Counted from the first letter of the stretch, positions 17,826 through 27,575 are shown. The stretch is DNA of 64,000 bases from Micromonospora inyonensis (GCF_900091415.1 NZ_FMHU01000001.1:1550001-1614000), one strand, 5' to 3'. The notes: generated by a model not told the origin, from the sequence alone. Numbers and translations: made by a program.

Positions 17826-19642
17826 CTGCGCAGGCCCGCCTGCTGGGTGGCAGGTACCAGGTCGGCGAGCTCCTCGGCTACGGCGGTATGGCCGAGGTGC
17901 ACCGCGGTCGCGACCTGCGGCTCGGCCGGGACGTCGCGATCAAGATGCTCCGGGCGGACCTGGCTCGCGACGCGACCTTCCAGATGCGGTTCCGCCGGGA
18001 GGCGCAGAACGCCGCCTCGCTCAACCACCCCGCGATCGTCGCCGTCTACGACACCGGCGAGGAGACCGCCCCCACCGGCGAGACCCTGCCCTTCATCGTC
18101 ATGGAGTTCGTCAACGGACGGACGCTCAAGGAGGTGCTGGGCGCGGAGGGCCGCCTCCAGCCCCGCCGGGCGTTGGAGATCACCGCCGACATGTGTGCGG
18201 CGCTGGAGTTCAGCCACCGGCACGGCATCATCCACCGGGACATCAAGCCCGGCAACGTGATGCTCACCCTGACCGGCCAGGTCAAGGTGATGGACTTCGG
18301 TATCGCCCGGGCGCTGGCCAGCGGTGCCACCACGATGACCCAGACCAGCGCCGTGATCGGCACCGCCCAGTACCTCTCCCCGGAGCAGGCCCGGGGCGAG
18401 GCGGTGGACGCCCGGTCGGACGTCTACGCCGCCGGCTGCGTCCTGTTCGAGCTGGTCTGTGGCCATCCGCCGTTCGTCGGGGACAGCCCGGTCAGCGTCG
18501 CCTACCAGCACGTCCGGGAGGCTCCGCCGACGCCGAGCGACATCAACCCGGACGTCACCCCCCCGATCGACGCGATCGTGCTGAAGGCGCTGTCGAAGAA
18601 CCCGCTCAACCGGTACCAGAGCGCCGGGGAGATGCGGGCCGACCTCCTCCGGGCCGCCGCCGGGCGTCCGGTGGCCGCCACGCCGGTGCTCCGCGAGGAC
18701 GAGACGGCAGCGATGGGGCCCGCACCTGCGGCAGCCGCCTTCCCGGCTGCGGCGACCGCCCCGCAGACCCGGCAGATTCCCGCCCGGGTGGGCGACCCGC
18801 GCCGACGCCGCGCCTCGTCCTGGGTGATCGCCACCCTCGCCGGCCTCGGCGTGCTCGCGGTGATCGCCCTGGTCGCCGGCCTGCTCCTGCTCCAGAACCG
18901 GGAGACCACCGTCCAGGTGCCCACCCTGCTCGGCAAGAGCCAGCAGGCGGCGATCGCCGACCTGACGGCCGCGAAGCTGCGGTACGAGGTGGGCACGCCG
19001 GTGCTCAGCAGCGACTGCAAGAAGGACACCGTCGCCGAGCAGGATCCGCCGGCCGACGAGAAGATCAACGAGAACGAGACGGTCACGCTGCACATGTGCG
19101 GCGGCAAGCCGGTCGTCACCATCCCGGGCAACCTGGAGGGATCCCGCTACGAGAACGTCGAGGCGCAGCTCAAGGCACTGAAGCTCGTTCCGGAGCGCAA
19201 GGACGTCAACAGCGACGAGCCCGAGGGGCTGGTCGTCAAGCTCACCCCGACCTCAGGGAAGAGCGTCCCGGAGGGCAGCAAGGTCGTCGTCGAGGTCTCC
19301 CGGGGCAACGTCCGCCAGGTGCCGGACGTGGTCGGCGAGAGCGAGGAGGACGCCAAGGAGGAGCTGCGCGAGGCCGGCTACGAGGTCAAGGTGCGCAAGG
19401 GCGACGAGGTGCCGAAGGACCAGGCGGGGCGGGTGACCAACCAGACCCCGAAGGGCGGGTCGTCGCTGGCCCGGGGGCAGACGGTGACCATCACGGTCAG
19501 CCAGCCGGCGCCCGAACCCGACCCGAGTGGCACGCCGCCGACGGACGGGACGACCCCGACCCCGACGCCGACCGACGGTGGGCGGGGCGGCAGCCTGCCG
19601 TTCCCGACCATGCCGCCCCGCGACGACTCCTCCTGGAGCTGA
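17822..19642 (+). CDS. pknB: PknB, PASTA-domain Ser/Thr protein kinase
   Basis: 606 residues. Kinase domain 12-275 with [10 protein letters not shown]41, HRDIKPGN (D140) and DFG (D158). The activation loop carries [15 protein letters not shown] with the tandem Thr usually autophosphorylated. A transmembrane helix spans about 335-358. Outside are three PASTA domains (about 362-428, 429-495 and 496-562), then a Pro/Thr tail. PASTA domains sense muropeptide or lipid II. Many M. tuberculosis-type PknBs have four PASTA units, so this one is a shorter version. Last gene of the operon; it converges on trpG. Confidence 0.95.
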   Translation: MTAQARLLGGRYQVGELLGYGGMAEVHRGRDLRLGRDVAIKMLRADLARDATFQMRFRREAQNAASLNHPAIVAVYDTGEETAPTGETLPFIVMEFVNGRTLKEVLGAEGRLQPRRALEITADMCAALEFSHRHGIIHRDIKPGNVMLTLTGQVKVMDFGIARALASGATTMTQTSAVIGTAQYLSPEQARGEAVDARSDVYAAGCVLFELVCGHPPFVGDSPVSVAYQHVREAPPTPSDINPDVTPPIDAIVLKALSKNPLNRYQSAGEMRADLLRAAAGRPVAATPVLREDETAAMGPAPAAAAFPAAATAPQTRQIPARVGDPRRRRASSWVIATLAGLGVLAVIALVAGLLLLQNRETTVQVPTLLGKSQQAAIADLTAAKLRYEVGTPVLSSDCKKDTVAEQDPPADEKINENETVTLHMCGGKPVVTIPGNLEGSRYENVEAQLKALKLVPERKDVNSDEPEGLVVKLTPTSGKSVPEGSKVVVEVSRGNVRQVPDVVGESEEDAKEELREAGYEVKVRKGDEVPKDQAGRVTNQTPKGGSSLARGQTVTITVSQPAPEPDPSGTPPTDGTTPTPTPTDGGRGGSLPFPTMPPRDDSSWS

Positions 19643-19708
19643 CACCGGCCCGGCGAGACGGGAGAACCCTCCCCGGACCGACCCGGCCGGGCCGGGCCCA
19701 CCGGGCCG

Positions 19709-20359
19709 TCAGACGGTGGCGAAGGCGGCCAGGCGGCGGGCATCGACCTCGGCGGCCAGCTCCGGCGCACGCTCCCGGGCTGCGGTGAAGCCGCAGGTGG
19801 CGAGCCAGTTGGCCAGCATCAGGTGGCCGCCCTCGGTGAGCACCGACTCCGGGTGGAACTGGACCCCCTCCACGGGCAGGGTGCGGTGGCGCATCGCCAT
19901 CACCACCCCGGAACCGGTCCAGCCGGTCACCTCCAGCTCGTCCGGCAGGGTCTCGGGGAGCACCGCCAGCGAGTGGTACCGCGTGGCGGTGAACGGGTCG
20001 GGCAGCCCGGCCAGGACACCGGTCGAGGAGTGCCGTACCAGCGAGGTCTTGCCGTGCAGCAGCTCCGGGGCGCGGGCCACGGTGGCACCGAACGCCTCGC
20101 CGATGGCCTGATGGCCGAGGCAGACACCGAAGATCGGCAGCTCACCGGCGTACCGGTGGACGACGTCCAGGCAGATGCCGGCCCGGTCCGGGCTGCCCGG
20201 ACCGGGGGAGAGCAGGATGCCGGCCGCGCCGATCCGACCCACCTCGTCGATGTCGATCTCGTCGTTGCGGCGCACCTCGCAGTCCACGCCGAGTTGGCCG
20301 AGGTACTGCACCAGGTTGAAGACGAACGAGTCGTAGTTGTCGATCACCAGTACGCGCAT
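19709..20359 (-). CDS. trpG: aminodeoxychorismate/anthranilate synthase glutamine amidotransferase subunit (TrpG/PabA)
   Basis: 216 residues; a class I glutamine amidotransferase domain. Start ATG 20359 has AGGTGA upstream. N-terminal MRVLVIDNYDSFVFNLVQYL is typical. The catalytic triad is C80 (GVCLGHQAIGE), H169 and E171 (VQFHPES), and the oxyanion motif is SPGPGSP. It supplies ammonia from glutamine to chorismate for folate or tryptophan synthesis; a lone TrpG/PabA next to pknB also occurs in mycobacteria. It is the last gene of a four-gene minus-strand operon (gap to the upstream gene 4 bases). Confidence 0.93.
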   Translation of the reverse strand: MRVLVIDNYDSFVFNLVQYLGQLGVDCEVRRNDEIDIDEVGRIGAAGILLSPGPGSPDRAGICLDVVHRYAGELPIFGVCLGHQAIGEAFGATVARAPELLHGKTSLVRHSSTGVLAGLPDPFTATRYHSLAVLPETLPDELEVTGWTGSGVVMAMRHRTLPVEGVQFHPESVLTEGGHLMLANWLATCGFTAARERAPELAAEVDARRLAAFATV

Positions 20360-20363
20360 CGAC

Positions 20364-20651
20364 TCACCTGTCCGGAGAGGGGGGTGGGGTGTTGTTCTGC
20401 TCCGTGTCGTACGGCAGGTCGTGCTCGTCACCGGGCGGCTCGCCACCGGGCACCCCGGGGTCTCCCCCGGCCGGGCCGCCGGGCACCTCGGCGTCCTGGG
20501 TGACCTGCACGTCGTCGAAGGGGAGCAGCGGTTCGGCCCAGGGGAAGACGACGTACCAGAGCAGCGCGACCGTCGCCGAGGCGAGCAGCACCGAGCCGAC
20601 CAGCTTGCCGGGGAGGCCGAACGGGAGTTTCCGCCAGATCCACGCGTACAC
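20364..20651 (-). CDS. small single-pass membrane protein between sortase and trpG
   Basis: 95 residues from a GTG. One N-terminal helix (LVGSVLLASATVALLWYVVF) follows a short cytoplasmic MYAWIWRKLPFG. The rest is an acidic, Pro/Gly-rich tail of about 50 residues. It sits 4 bases from the sortase stop and 4 bases from the trpG start, so it is certainly co-transcribed. No LPxTG-like signal is present. Function unknown; a role near the sortase is inferred from position only. Confidence 0.75.
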   Translation of the reverse strand: MYAWIWRKLPFGLPGKLVGSVLLASATVALLWYVVFPWAEPLLPFDDVQVTQDAEVPGGPAGGDPGVPGGEPPGDEHDLPYDTEQNNTPPPSPDR

Positions 20652-20655
20652 GACC

Positions 20656-21999
20656 TCAGCCCCCCAGTTCGGCCGGGCGACCCGCCGACTTGTCCTGTGA
20701 GCGTTCCATCTCGGCGTGGATGATCAGCCGTTCGTAGTTGTCGAACTTCGGGTTGCAGGTGGTGAGGGTGAGCATCCGCCTGGTCGGCTTGGCCCCCGGC
20801 CTGCCGGGGACGGGTGCGACCACCTCGACCTGCGACGGCTTGACGATCCGGGTCTGGGAGACGCGGTACACGTACCACTTCTCCTTGGTCTCGACCACGA
20901 TCGCGTCACCGTCGTCCAGCTCGTCCAGCCGCCAGAAGGTGGCCCGGTTGCGGTGGCCGGCGACGGAGAAGTTGCCCAGCTCACCGGGCATGGCGCTCTT
21001 CGGGTAGTGCCCCGGCGCGTACCGGATGTCCTTCTGGGTGACGCCCTCCACCACGATCCAGTTCTTGTCGAGGCTGGGGATGTGGAGCCCGGCGATCGGC
21101 TTGCCGTTCACCGGTGCCGGCGTCGTGCGGGGACTCGGGGTCGCCGACGGTGCCACGGTGGGGTCGCCCTGCGGGCCCCACGACTGTTCCAGCTGCTGGC
21201 TGAGGTCGTTCTGGTGGGCGTCGACGATGGCGGACTTGCCCCACACCTCGTACCCGGCGAAGAGGAGCACCACCAGGCCGAAGGTGATGAGGACCTCACC
21301 ACTGACCCGGATGCCGCCGCGCAGCCGGGACCAGACCGTGGGACGGGTCAGCTCCGAGTAGACGCTGCGGTAGCCCCCGTCGGTCTGCTCCGGGCGCAGC
21401 TGCACCACCCGCTCACCCCGGCGGGGCTGCGGTGGGGCGGTGTCGGGTCCGGTGGTGGCCGGCTCGTCGTCGCGGGCCGGGAGAGGCGGAACGGCGCCCA
21501 TCAGGGCCGTCGTGTCGGGACCCGGGGCTGCTGCGCGCCGGCCGAGCGCCGTGATGACCACGGTCGGCCCCTCGATGTCGCCGCCCGGTCGCCGGTGGCT
21601 GGCCGGCGCGGCCGTGCCGGCTGGCGGCCGGTCGTTGGCCGGCGCCGTCGTACCGGCCGGGTCCGGACGTCGGCCGGGGCCGGGAGCGGCGGGGCGAGCG
21701 GACGGGTTACCGGGCCAGCGTGGCGGCGCGGACGGGTGGGCCGGCGGCGGGGAGGTCGGCGGTGCCCACGGCGGCGGCACCGGTGGCCGGGCGGATCGGG
21801 GTGGAGCGGCGGGCGGAGCCGTGGACACGGGCGGGGCGCTGGGCCGCGGCGGAACCGGGTCCGGCCAGCGCCCGGCGGCGGGCTCTCGCGGGCCGCTGGG
21901 GCGGTCCACCCGGGGGAGGACGGCGGTGGGCTCCTCCGGGTGACCGGCCTGGTGCCAACCCGGGCGCTCCCCCCGCCGGTCGTCGGACGTCCCGGTCAC
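20656..21999 (-). CDS. class E sortase
   Basis: 447 residues. The first 220 are a Pro/Ala/Arg-rich cytoplasmic region, longer than is usual for class E enzymes. A transmembrane helix ([20 protein letters not shown]) follows, then the extracellular sortase domain with catalytic H349 (SVAGHRNR), C415 (TLTTCNP) and R424 (NYERLI). Class E sortases of high-GC actinobacteria cleave LAxTG-type signals and attach proteins to peptidoglycan; no substrate with such a signal is evident nearby. GTG start overlaps the stop of the DUF881 gene by 4 bases. Confidence 0.92.
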   Translation of the reverse strand: MTGTSDDRRGERPGWHQAGHPEEPTAVLPRVDRPSGPREPAAGRWPDPVPPRPSAPPVSTAPPAAPPRSARPPVPPPWAPPTSPPPAHPSAPPRWPGNPSARPAAPGPGRRPDPAGTTAPANDRPPAGTAAPASHRRPGGDIEGPTVVITALGRRAAAPGPDTTALMGAVPPLPARDDEPATTGPDTAPPQPRRGERVVQLRPEQTDGGYRSVYSELTRPTVWSRLRGGIRVSGEVLITFGLVVLLFAGYEVWGKSAIVDAHQNDLSQQLEQSWGPQGDPTVAPSATPSPRTTPAPVNGKPIAGLHIPSLDKNWIVVEGVTQKDIRYAPGHYPKSAMPGELGNFSVAGHRNRATFWRLDELDDGDAIVVETKEKWYVYRVSQTRIVKPSQVEVVAPVPGRPGAKPTRRMLTLTTCNPKFDNYERLIIHAEMERSQDKSAGRPAELGG

Positions 22000-22796
22000 C
22001 GGGGCACCTTCGCCGAGCGGAGCGTTGTCGAACCCTCGAAGGCCGGCACGCTGACCGTGGAGACGGTCTCGCGGTAGCCGAGCTGGTAGTGGTCGACCGC
22101 GTCCTTGAACAACCGGACTCCCTCAGAAGCGGCGAGGGCCTGCTGGAGCGCAGCGGGGTCGCCGATTGCTACGATCTTGAATGGAGGGGAGTACACCCGG
22201 CCGTGCAAGAGCAGGGTGTTACCTACGCAGCGTACCGCGCTGGTGGTCAGGACGCGGACGTTCATGATTGACATGGCCTCCGCGCCGCCGGCCCAGAGCG
22301 CGTTCACGACCGCTTGGACGTCCCCCTGGTGGACGACCAGGTCGTCGTTGCTCGCCCCTTCGGGCAGGCTCTCGAGCCGCCGGGCGTCGTCGAGTTCGAC
22401 GGTGACCCCCGGGCCGGTGAGCGCGGTGAACCCGGCGGACTGCCGGCCGGCCGCCGCCCGGCCACGTTCCGCCGCGATCGGCTGGTCGGTGTCGGCGAGC
22501 GCCTCGGTCTGCCGTTCCACGTCCGCCCGGAGTCGCGCCGCCTCCGTTTCCCGCGCCGCCACCCGTTCCCGGGTGTCGTCGATGAGCTGGGTGAGCTGCG
22601 GCCGGCGGTCCTCGCGCAGGGCGGTGCCCCCGGCGGTGGTGGCGGTGGTGGTGAAGAGCAGCCCGGCCGCGGCGGCGATCAGGGGTACGCCGAGCGACCA
22701 CCCCGGACGTCGCTGGCGCGGTCGTCGGGGCAGCAGTCCGGCCACGGCCCGCCGGAGCACCTTCTGCCAGGACGCCGCGCCGGATGTGTACTCCAC
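21996..22796 (-). CDS. DUF881 family membrane protein
   Basis: 266 residues; GTG start with AAGGAG upstream. One transmembrane helix (about 36-56), an extracellular coiled-coil helix ([20 protein letters not shown] onward, about 68-110), then the DUF881 core with [35 protein letters not shown] and [13 protein letters not shown]881 proteins are conserved beside division genes in actinobacteria (Rv0012 occupies the same place); their biochemical role is unknown. First gene of the operon ending in trpG, divergent from crgA. Confidence 0.85.
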   Translation of the reverse strand: MEYTSGAASWQKVLRRAVAGLLPRRPRQRRPGWSLGVPLIAAAAGLLFTTTATTAGGTALREDRRPQLTQLIDDTRERVAARETEAARLRADVERQTEALADTDQPIAAERGRAAAGRQSAGFTALTGPGVTVELDDARRLESLPEGASNDDLVVHQGDVQAVVNALWAGGAEAMSIMNVRVLTTSAVRCVGNTLLLHGRVYSPPFKIVAIGDPAALQQALAASEGVRLFKDAVDHYQLGYRETVSTVSVPAFEGSTTLRSAKVPR

Positions 22797-23009
22797 CGCG
22801 CGCTCCTTCCCGTGGTCACCCGTCAGGACGGGCTCGGCACCCGACCAGTTCCGCTCTTTTCGGTCACTACCTGCATTCGATCGACCCCGTTCATGGCCTC
22901 AACGGGTCTTCCGGACTACGCTAGCTTTCGAAACATTATTGGCCATGGACCGTCGCCCCCGCGCCCGGTTGTCAGGCCGGACGAGGTCGTATTCCCTCTG
23001 GAGAGCGTC

Positions 23010-23273
23010 GTGCCCAAGTCACAGGTCCGCAAGAAGAAGGTGTACACCCCGCCGACGGACGTGCGTCCGACGACCACCGCGGCGACGCGCAAGCCCAGCC
23101 CGGTCTGGCTGCCGCTCCTGGCGATCGCGCTGATCGTCTTCGGGATCGGCTGGCTGGTGGTCTACTACCTCTCCGAGCAGGCCTACCCGGTCGCCACGTG
23201 GGGCTACTGGAACCTCGCAGTCGGCTTCGGCGCCATGGTCGCCTCGCTGATCGTGCTCTCCCGCTGGCGCTGA
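23010..23273 (+). CDS. crgA: CrgA, cell division/septation protein
   Basis: 87 residues from GTG with GGAG six bases upstream: VPKSQVRKKKVYTPPTDV is the typical basic N-terminus. Two transmembrane helices follow (PVWLPLLAIALIVFGIGWLV and LAVGFGAMVASLIVL). CrgA recruits PBPs and FtsQ/FtsI-type proteins to the septum and delays Z-ring assembly in Streptomyces. The family length of 80-100 residues fits. The stop codon lies in the loop of a perfect hairpin. Confidence 0.92.
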   Translation: MPKSQVRKKKVYTPPTDVRPTTTAATRKPSPVWLPLLAIALIVFGIGWLVVYYLSEQAYPVATWGYWNLAVGFGAMVASLIVLSRWR

Positions 23274-23283
23274 GCGCCAGCGG
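23261..23283 (+). terminator. hairpin spanning the crgA stop codon
   Basis: A perfect 10-base-pair stem (23261-23270 with 23274-23283) whose three-base loop is the crgA TGA. Proposed terminator or mRNA 3' stabiliser. Confidence 0.5.
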
Positions 23284-23644
23284 TCCTCGGCGTCCCGGTC
23301 CGCGCCCCCGAAGGTTCCGGCGTGGCCGGGACCACGCCGTGGCCTGACCATGGCGTCTCCGCCGTGGCCCGACCGTGGTGCGCGGGCGCGACATGTCACC
23401 ACGCGGAACCCCCGATCTGCGCAGGTCGGACGGCCCTTCTAAGGTGTCCGCAGGGCAGCGCAGCCCGGTGCGAGGTTCCTCACGTTACTACCGGGTAACC
23501 TTGAGCGTAGGCTGCACTGCATGACCGAGCGGAGCGAGGTCATCGACCGGTCAGGTCAGGGTCGCGGTGGGCAGCCGGCGGCGCGACATCCCGACGCCGG
23601 TCGCCGAACCGCTCGCCAGGCAGCAGACCGTGGAGGCCAACGCT
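23284..23644. other. 361-base intergenic stretch before the Fe-S oxidoreductase
   Basis: No gene supported. A short frame from ATG 23521 begins with the near-palindrome GACCGAGCGGAGCGAGGTC and lacks a ribosome site. The region must hold the promoter for the downstream gene; TTGAGC near 23500 is the only -35-like element I noticed, with no clear -10 partner. Confidence 0.4.
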
Positions 23645-25840
23645 ATGGGCAGCGTCCAGCTCGTCACGACGATCCTCGCCGCCGCCATCACCGCTCTGGC
23701 GGTGTGGGTGGCCGTACAGGCGGTGCTGCGCATCGTGGCAGTCGTCCGGCTCGGGCAGCCGGACCCCGGACGGTTCGGTGACCCGGTCACCCGGACGAGG
23801 ACGATGCTGGCCGAGACGGCCGGGCACACCCGCATGTTGCGCTGGAGCGTGGTCGGTGCCGCGCACTGGTTCGTCATGGTCGCCTTCGTCGTCCTGTCGC
23901 TGCTGGTCCTCGAGGCGTACTTCGAGGTGGTCTCGCCCACCGGCGGCCTGCCGCTGATCGGTGGCTGGACGGTCTACGGGCTGGTCACCGAGCTGATCGC
24001 CATCTTCGGTGTGGTCGGCATCGTGGTGCTGATCGCGATCCGGATCCGCAACCGGCCCAGCCGGACTGGCGGACGTTCCCGGTTCACCGGCTCGACCATG
24101 TGGCAGGGCTACTTCGTCGAGGCGGTGGTTCTCGCCGTCCTGATCATGGGTTTCCTGATCCGGGGCTTCAAGGTCGCCACCGACCACTTCGAGTACCCGA
24201 CCTGGGCCACCCCGGTCAGCCACGCCGTCGGCGCGCTGCTGCCGAACTGGGAGGCCGGGGTCAGCGTCGCGGCCCTCATCAAGATCATGATTTCGATGAC
24301 CTGGCTCATCGTGATCGCGCTGAACGTGACCATGGGGGTGGCCTGGCACCGCTTCCTGGCCTTCTTCAACATCTTCTTCAAGCGTGACCCGGGCCGGGCC
24401 GGTTCCGGTCTCGGCGCGCTCCGCCCCATGACGAGCAACGGCAAGCCGCTGGACTTCGAGGAGGCCGACCCCGAGTCCGACCAGTTCGGGGTGGCCCAGG
24501 TCGAGCAGTTCACCTGGAAGGGCCTGCTCGACTTCAGCACCTGCACCGAGTGCGGTCGCTGCCAGTCGCAGTGCCCGGCGTGGAACACCGGCAAGCCCCT
24601 CTCACCGAAGCTGCTCGTGCTCAGCCTGCGCGACCACGCGTACGCGAAGGCGCCGTACCTGCTGGCCGGGGGCGGCAAGGACCTCACCGGCGAGGAGAAG
24701 GCCACCGCGGCCCAACTCGCCCACGTCGACGTGCTCGCCCTCGCCGAGGCGGAGAAGCCGCTGATCGGCGGGGCCGAGGAGGGCGGGATCATCGACCCGG
24801 ACGTGCTCTGGTCCTGCACCACCTGCGGGGCCTGCGTCGAGCAGTGCCCGGTCGACATCGAGCACGTCGACCACATCGTCGACATGCGGCGCTACCAGGT
24901 GCTGATCGAGTCGAGCTTCCCCTCCGAGGCCGGCGTGATGCTGCGCAACCTGGAGAACAAGGGCAACCCCTGGGGCGCTCCGCAGAACACCCGGGAGGAC
25001 TGGACCAAGGGCCTCGACTTCGAGGTGCCCCGGGTCGGCGAGGCGGAGGACTTCGAGTACCTGTTCTGGGTCGGCTGTGCCGGCGCGTTCGAGGACCGGG
25101 CCAAGAAGACGACCCGTGCCGTCGCCACGCTGCTGCACGAGGCCGGCGTCTCCTTCGCCATCCTCGGCGAGGGGGAGACCTGCACCGGTGACCCGGCCCG
25201 CCGGATCGGCAACGAGTTCGTCTTCCAGATGCTCGCCCAGCAGAACGTGGAGACCCTGAACGAGGCGTTCGACGGCCGCGAGAAGAGCAGGCGCAAGATC
25301 GTCGCGACCTGTCCGCACTGCTTCAACACGCTCGGCAACGAGTACGGTCAGCTCGGCGGCGAGTTCGAGGTGGTGCACCACACGCAGCTCCTGGCCCACC
25401 TGGTCGCCACCGGCAAGCTCACCCCGGTCCAGCCCGTCGACGGCGGGGTCACCTACCACGACCCGTGCTACCTGGGCCGGCACAACCGGGTCTTCGCCCC
25501 GCCGCGCGAGGTGCTCGGTTCCTCCGCCTCGGAGGGCGTCACCGAGATGCCGCGCAACAGCGAGCGCTCCTTCTGCTGCGGTGCCGGTGGGGCGCGGATG
25601 TGGATGGAGGAGCGGATCGGTAAGCGGATCAACGTGGACCGCGTCGAGGAGGCGATGTCCACCGGCGCGAAGACCATCGCGGTCGGTTGCCCGTTCTGCT
25701 CGACGATGCTGAACGACGGGGTCAACGGCAAGGGGGCCGGGGAGCAGGTCGAGGTCGTCGACGTGGCGAGCGTGCTGCTCCGCTCGGTGAGGCCGGAGCA
25801 GAACCGCGACGGCCAGCAGGCCGAGCCGGTCGCCGGCTGA
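23645..25840 (+). CDS. membrane-bound Fe-S oxidoreductase (heterodisulfide reductase-related)
   Basis: 731 residues; ATG with GGAGG 8 bases upstream. The N-terminal 270 residues carry about six transmembrane helices of the NarI/b-type cytochrome sort. Then comes a 4Fe-4S ferredoxin pair: CTECGRCQSQCPAW (about 300) and CTTCGACVEQCPVD (about 391). The C-terminal half has two CCG domains (GCAGAFEDRAKK; CPHCFNTLGNEY; YHDPCYLGRHN; SFCCGAGGARMW) like HdrB/GlpC/LldE. M. tuberculosis Rv0338c is the same type. It probably passes electrons between a quinone and a soluble partner; the donor is unknown. No accessory redox gene is adjacent. Confidence 0.9.
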   Translation: MGSVQLVTTILAAAITALAVWVAVQAVLRIVAVVRLGQPDPGRFGDPVTRTRTMLAETAGHTRMLRWSVVGAAHWFVMVAFVVLSLLVLEAYFEVVSPTGGLPLIGGWTVYGLVTELIAIFGVVGIVVLIAIRIRNRPSRTGGRSRFTGSTMWQGYFVEAVVLAVLIMGFLIRGFKVATDHFEYPTWATPVSHAVGALLPNWEAGVSVAALIKIMISMTWLIVIALNVTMGVAWHRFLAFFNIFFKRDPGRAGSGLGALRPMTSNGKPLDFEEADPESDQFGVAQVEQFTWKGLLDFSTCTECGRCQSQCPAWNTGKPLSPKLLVLSLRDHAYAKAPYLLAGGGKDLTGEEKATAAQLAHVDVLALAEAEKPLIGGAEEGGIIDPDVLWSCTTCGACVEQCPVDIEHVDHIVDMRRYQVLIESSFPSEAGVMLRNLENKGNPWGAPQNTREDWTKGLDFEVPRVGEAEDFEYLFWVGCAGAFEDRAKKTTRAVATLLHEAGVSFAILGEGETCTGDPARRIGNEFVFQMLAQQNVETLNEAFDGREKSRRKIVATCPHCFNTLGNEYGQLGGEFEVVHHTQLLAHLVATGKLTPVQPVDGGVTYHDPCYLGRHNRVFAPPREVLGSSASEGVTEMPRNSERSFCCGAGGARMWMEERIGKRINVDRVEEAMSTGAKTIAVGCPFCSTMLNDGVNGKGAGEQVEVVDVASVLLRSVRPEQNRDGQQAEPVAG

Positions 25841-26306
25841 GCCGAGACCGTTCGCGGGTCCACGGCACACGCCCGGATCACCGGGGCGCTCGCCCTGCAC
25901 GCCCGTACCGCCACCGACGTTTTCAGCCGTGGTCCACGTGACCACCGTCACCGAGGACGTCTCACCGGCCTCTCTGGAGGTGCTGGCCACCCGTACCGGA
26001 CGGTCGCGCTTCCCGGTGGTGCAGCGCCGGCGGGTGCGCGGCTTCGTGCACGTCAAGGACGTGCTCGGGTACGTCGGCGCGAGCCGCCGTGCCCCGGTGC
26101 CCGCCGAGGTGTACCGGCCGCTGGCCGTGGTGCCGCTGGACCGTACCCTGGCCGACCTGCTGCTCTCGATGCGCCGCGAGGGACGGCACATGGTGCTGGT
26201 CAGCGACGGACGGCGACCGCTCGGTGTGGTGACCCTCGACGATGTCCTGGCCGCCATCGTCGGCGGAATCGGTACGAAGGGTGCCCGCGTGGTCGCCGGA
26301 GCATGA
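25841..26306 (+). pseudogene. remnant of a CNNM/CorC-type (hemolysin-like) CBS-pair membrane protein
   Basis: An open frame of 125 residues from GTG 25929 encodes only the CBS pair of such proteins (VTTVTEDVSPASLEVLATRT, GFVHVKDVLGY, PLAVVPLDRTLADLLLSMRR, PLGVVTLDDVLAAIVGG). The DUF21 membrane part is missing. Just upstream, in another frame (25841-25925), HARITGALALHARTATDVF reads like the segment that normally precedes the CBS pair. So a frameshift near 25920 plus loss of the 5' two thirds is the best explanation. The remnant abuts the stop of the Fe-S gene. Translation of the CBS fragment alone cannot be excluded. Confidence 0.6.
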
Positions 26307-26323
26307 AACGAGACCCCCTCGCC

Positions 26324-26352
26324 TTGATATCGCCCCGCGGCTTCCCTAATGT
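26324..26352 (+). promoter_or_regulatory. sigma-A-like promoter for the first NlpC/P60 gene
   Basis: TTGATA (26324-26329), a 17-base spacer and TAATGT (26347-26352): one of the best housekeeping promoter matches I found in the window. The predicted start near 26359 gives a leader of about 80 bases, with no c-di-AMP riboswitch motif in it. Confidence 0.6.
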
Positions 26353-26440
26353 GGGGCACCGGCCGCTGTGGATCGTCTGCCCCGCCATCCTCTCCCTCGC
26401 GGGGCGCCCGGTGGTCTGGTCGCCAAAGGAGTTCGTGCCG

Positions 26441-27451
26441 GTGGCAACCCTGCCCCCTCAGCGTCACGCACCGGATCGACTCCCCACTCGTCCGGGTGGG
26501 CTCCGTCGGTTCGTTCGTACCCTGGTCACCCTGTCCGCCGCCGTCGTGGTCGGCACCGGACTGCTCGCTGCTCCCGCGCACGCCGCGCCCACTCCCGAGG
26601 AGATCGAGGCGCAGATCGACAAGCAGTGGGAGCAGCTGGAGCCCACGATCGAGAAGTACAACGAGGTCCGCAGCCAGCTCAAGGTCAACGTGAAGAAGTC
26701 GGCCGACCTGGAGAAGAAGATCCAGCCGCTCGCGCTGCAGAGCGACGTGGCCATGAACCGGATCGGCGCCCTGGCCTCCCGGCACTACATGACCGGCCCA
26801 TCGCAGGAGATCGGCGCGCTGCTGGTCAGCGCGAAGCCGGGCACCCTGGCGGAGCAGATGGGCATGCTCGACCGACTCGCCGCCCACCAGCGCAAGGAGC
26901 TCCAGGGCGTGCTGGCGATCCAGGCGAGGTACGAAGCCGAGAAGCAGAAGCTCGACGCCCTCATCACCAGCCAGACCCAGCAGGAGAAGGACCTGGCGGC
27001 GAAGAAGATCAAGATCGATACGGAGATCAAGCGGCTCCGGGCGTCCATGCCGAAAACTGCGGTCAGCGCCCCCGGCTGCCCGCTGATCAAGGGCGTTGTC
27101 AGCAGCAAGGCCAACACCGCCATCAGGACCGCCTGCGCCCAGGTCGGTGACCCGTACGTCTGGGGCGCCACCGGGCCCAACTCGTTCGACTGCTCCGGGC
27201 TCACGCAGTACGCCTACCAGGCCGCAGGCATCCACCTGACCCACTTCACCGGCGCGCAGTGGCGCGAGACCAAGTCGATCAGCCGCTCCGAGGCCCGCCC
27301 CGGTGACCTGGTCTTCTTCTTCAGCGACCTGCATCACGTCGGGCTCTACCTGGGCAACGGCATCATGGTGCACGCCCCCCGGGCCGGTAAGCCGGTGCAG
27401 GTGGCCAGCATCAACCACATGCCGGTCGCGGGCTTCCGCCGCCCGTACTGA
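26441..27451 (+). CDS. secreted NlpC/P60 peptidoglycan endopeptidase with N-terminal coiled coil (first of two)
   Basis: 336 residues from GTG 26441 (AAAGGAG 9 bases upstream; GTG 26435 also possible). A twin-Arg-free Sec signal (FVRTLVTLSAAVVVGTGLLA, cleaved after AHA) is followed by a long coiled coil (about 52-205), then an NlpC/P60 domain with catalytic Cys about 251 (FDCSGLTQYAY), His (HHVGLYLGNG) and a polar third residue (MVHAPRAG). It is a RipA/PcsB-like enzyme that cuts D-Glu to meso-Dap bonds in stem peptides. The downstream paralogue at 27838 has the same plan. Confidence 0.92.
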   Translation: MATLPPQRHAPDRLPTRPGGLRRFVRTLVTLSAAVVVGTGLLAAPAHAAPTPEEIEAQIDKQWEQLEPTIEKYNEVRSQLKVNVKKSADLEKKIQPLALQSDVAMNRIGALASRHYMTGPSQEIGALLVSAKPGTLAEQMGMLDRLAAHQRKELQGVLAIQARYEAEKQKLDALITSQTQQEKDLAAKKIKIDTEIKRLRASMPKTAVSAPGCPLIKGVVSSKANTAIRTACAQVGDPYVWGATGPNSFDCSGLTQYAYQAAGIHLTHFTGAQWRETKSISRSEARPGDLVFFFSDLHHVGLYLGNGIMVHAPRAGKPVQVASINHMPVAGFRRPY

Positions 27452-27466
27452 CCGATCCATCCTGAC

Positions 27467-27503
27467 GACGGGGGTCCCCGGCCAGTGGCCGAGGACCCCC
27501 GTC
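27467..27503 (+). terminator. hairpin terminator after the first NlpC/P60 gene
   Basis: Perfect 11-base-pair outer stem (27467-27477 with 27493-27503) plus an inner GGCC/GGCC stem, starting 16 bases after the stop codon. It separates the two tandem hydrolase genes into independent transcripts. Confidence 0.75.
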
Positions 27504-27575
27504 GCGATGGGCCAACGAACGGCACCCACAGTGGTTACTGTCGGAAATCGGCAGGTGGCACTCCCGCGAAGCGTG

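Noticed and set aside
23521-23781. Possible small gene starting ATGACCGAGCGGAGCGAGG.
   Set aside because: No ribosome site; it runs into the Fe-S oxidoreductase in a different frame. The first bases look like a short palindromic genomic motif instead.
26353-26440. Leader of the first P60 gene examined for a second c-di-AMP riboswitch.
   Set aside because: Core segments (GTGAATCC, CCGAACCCGTCAGC) are absent and the leader is too short.
24602-27529. A 975-codon minus-strand frame across the Fe-S oxidoreductase and the first P60 gene.
   Set aside because: Shadow of real plus-strand genes; composition is Arg/Val/Gly-biased with no family signature.
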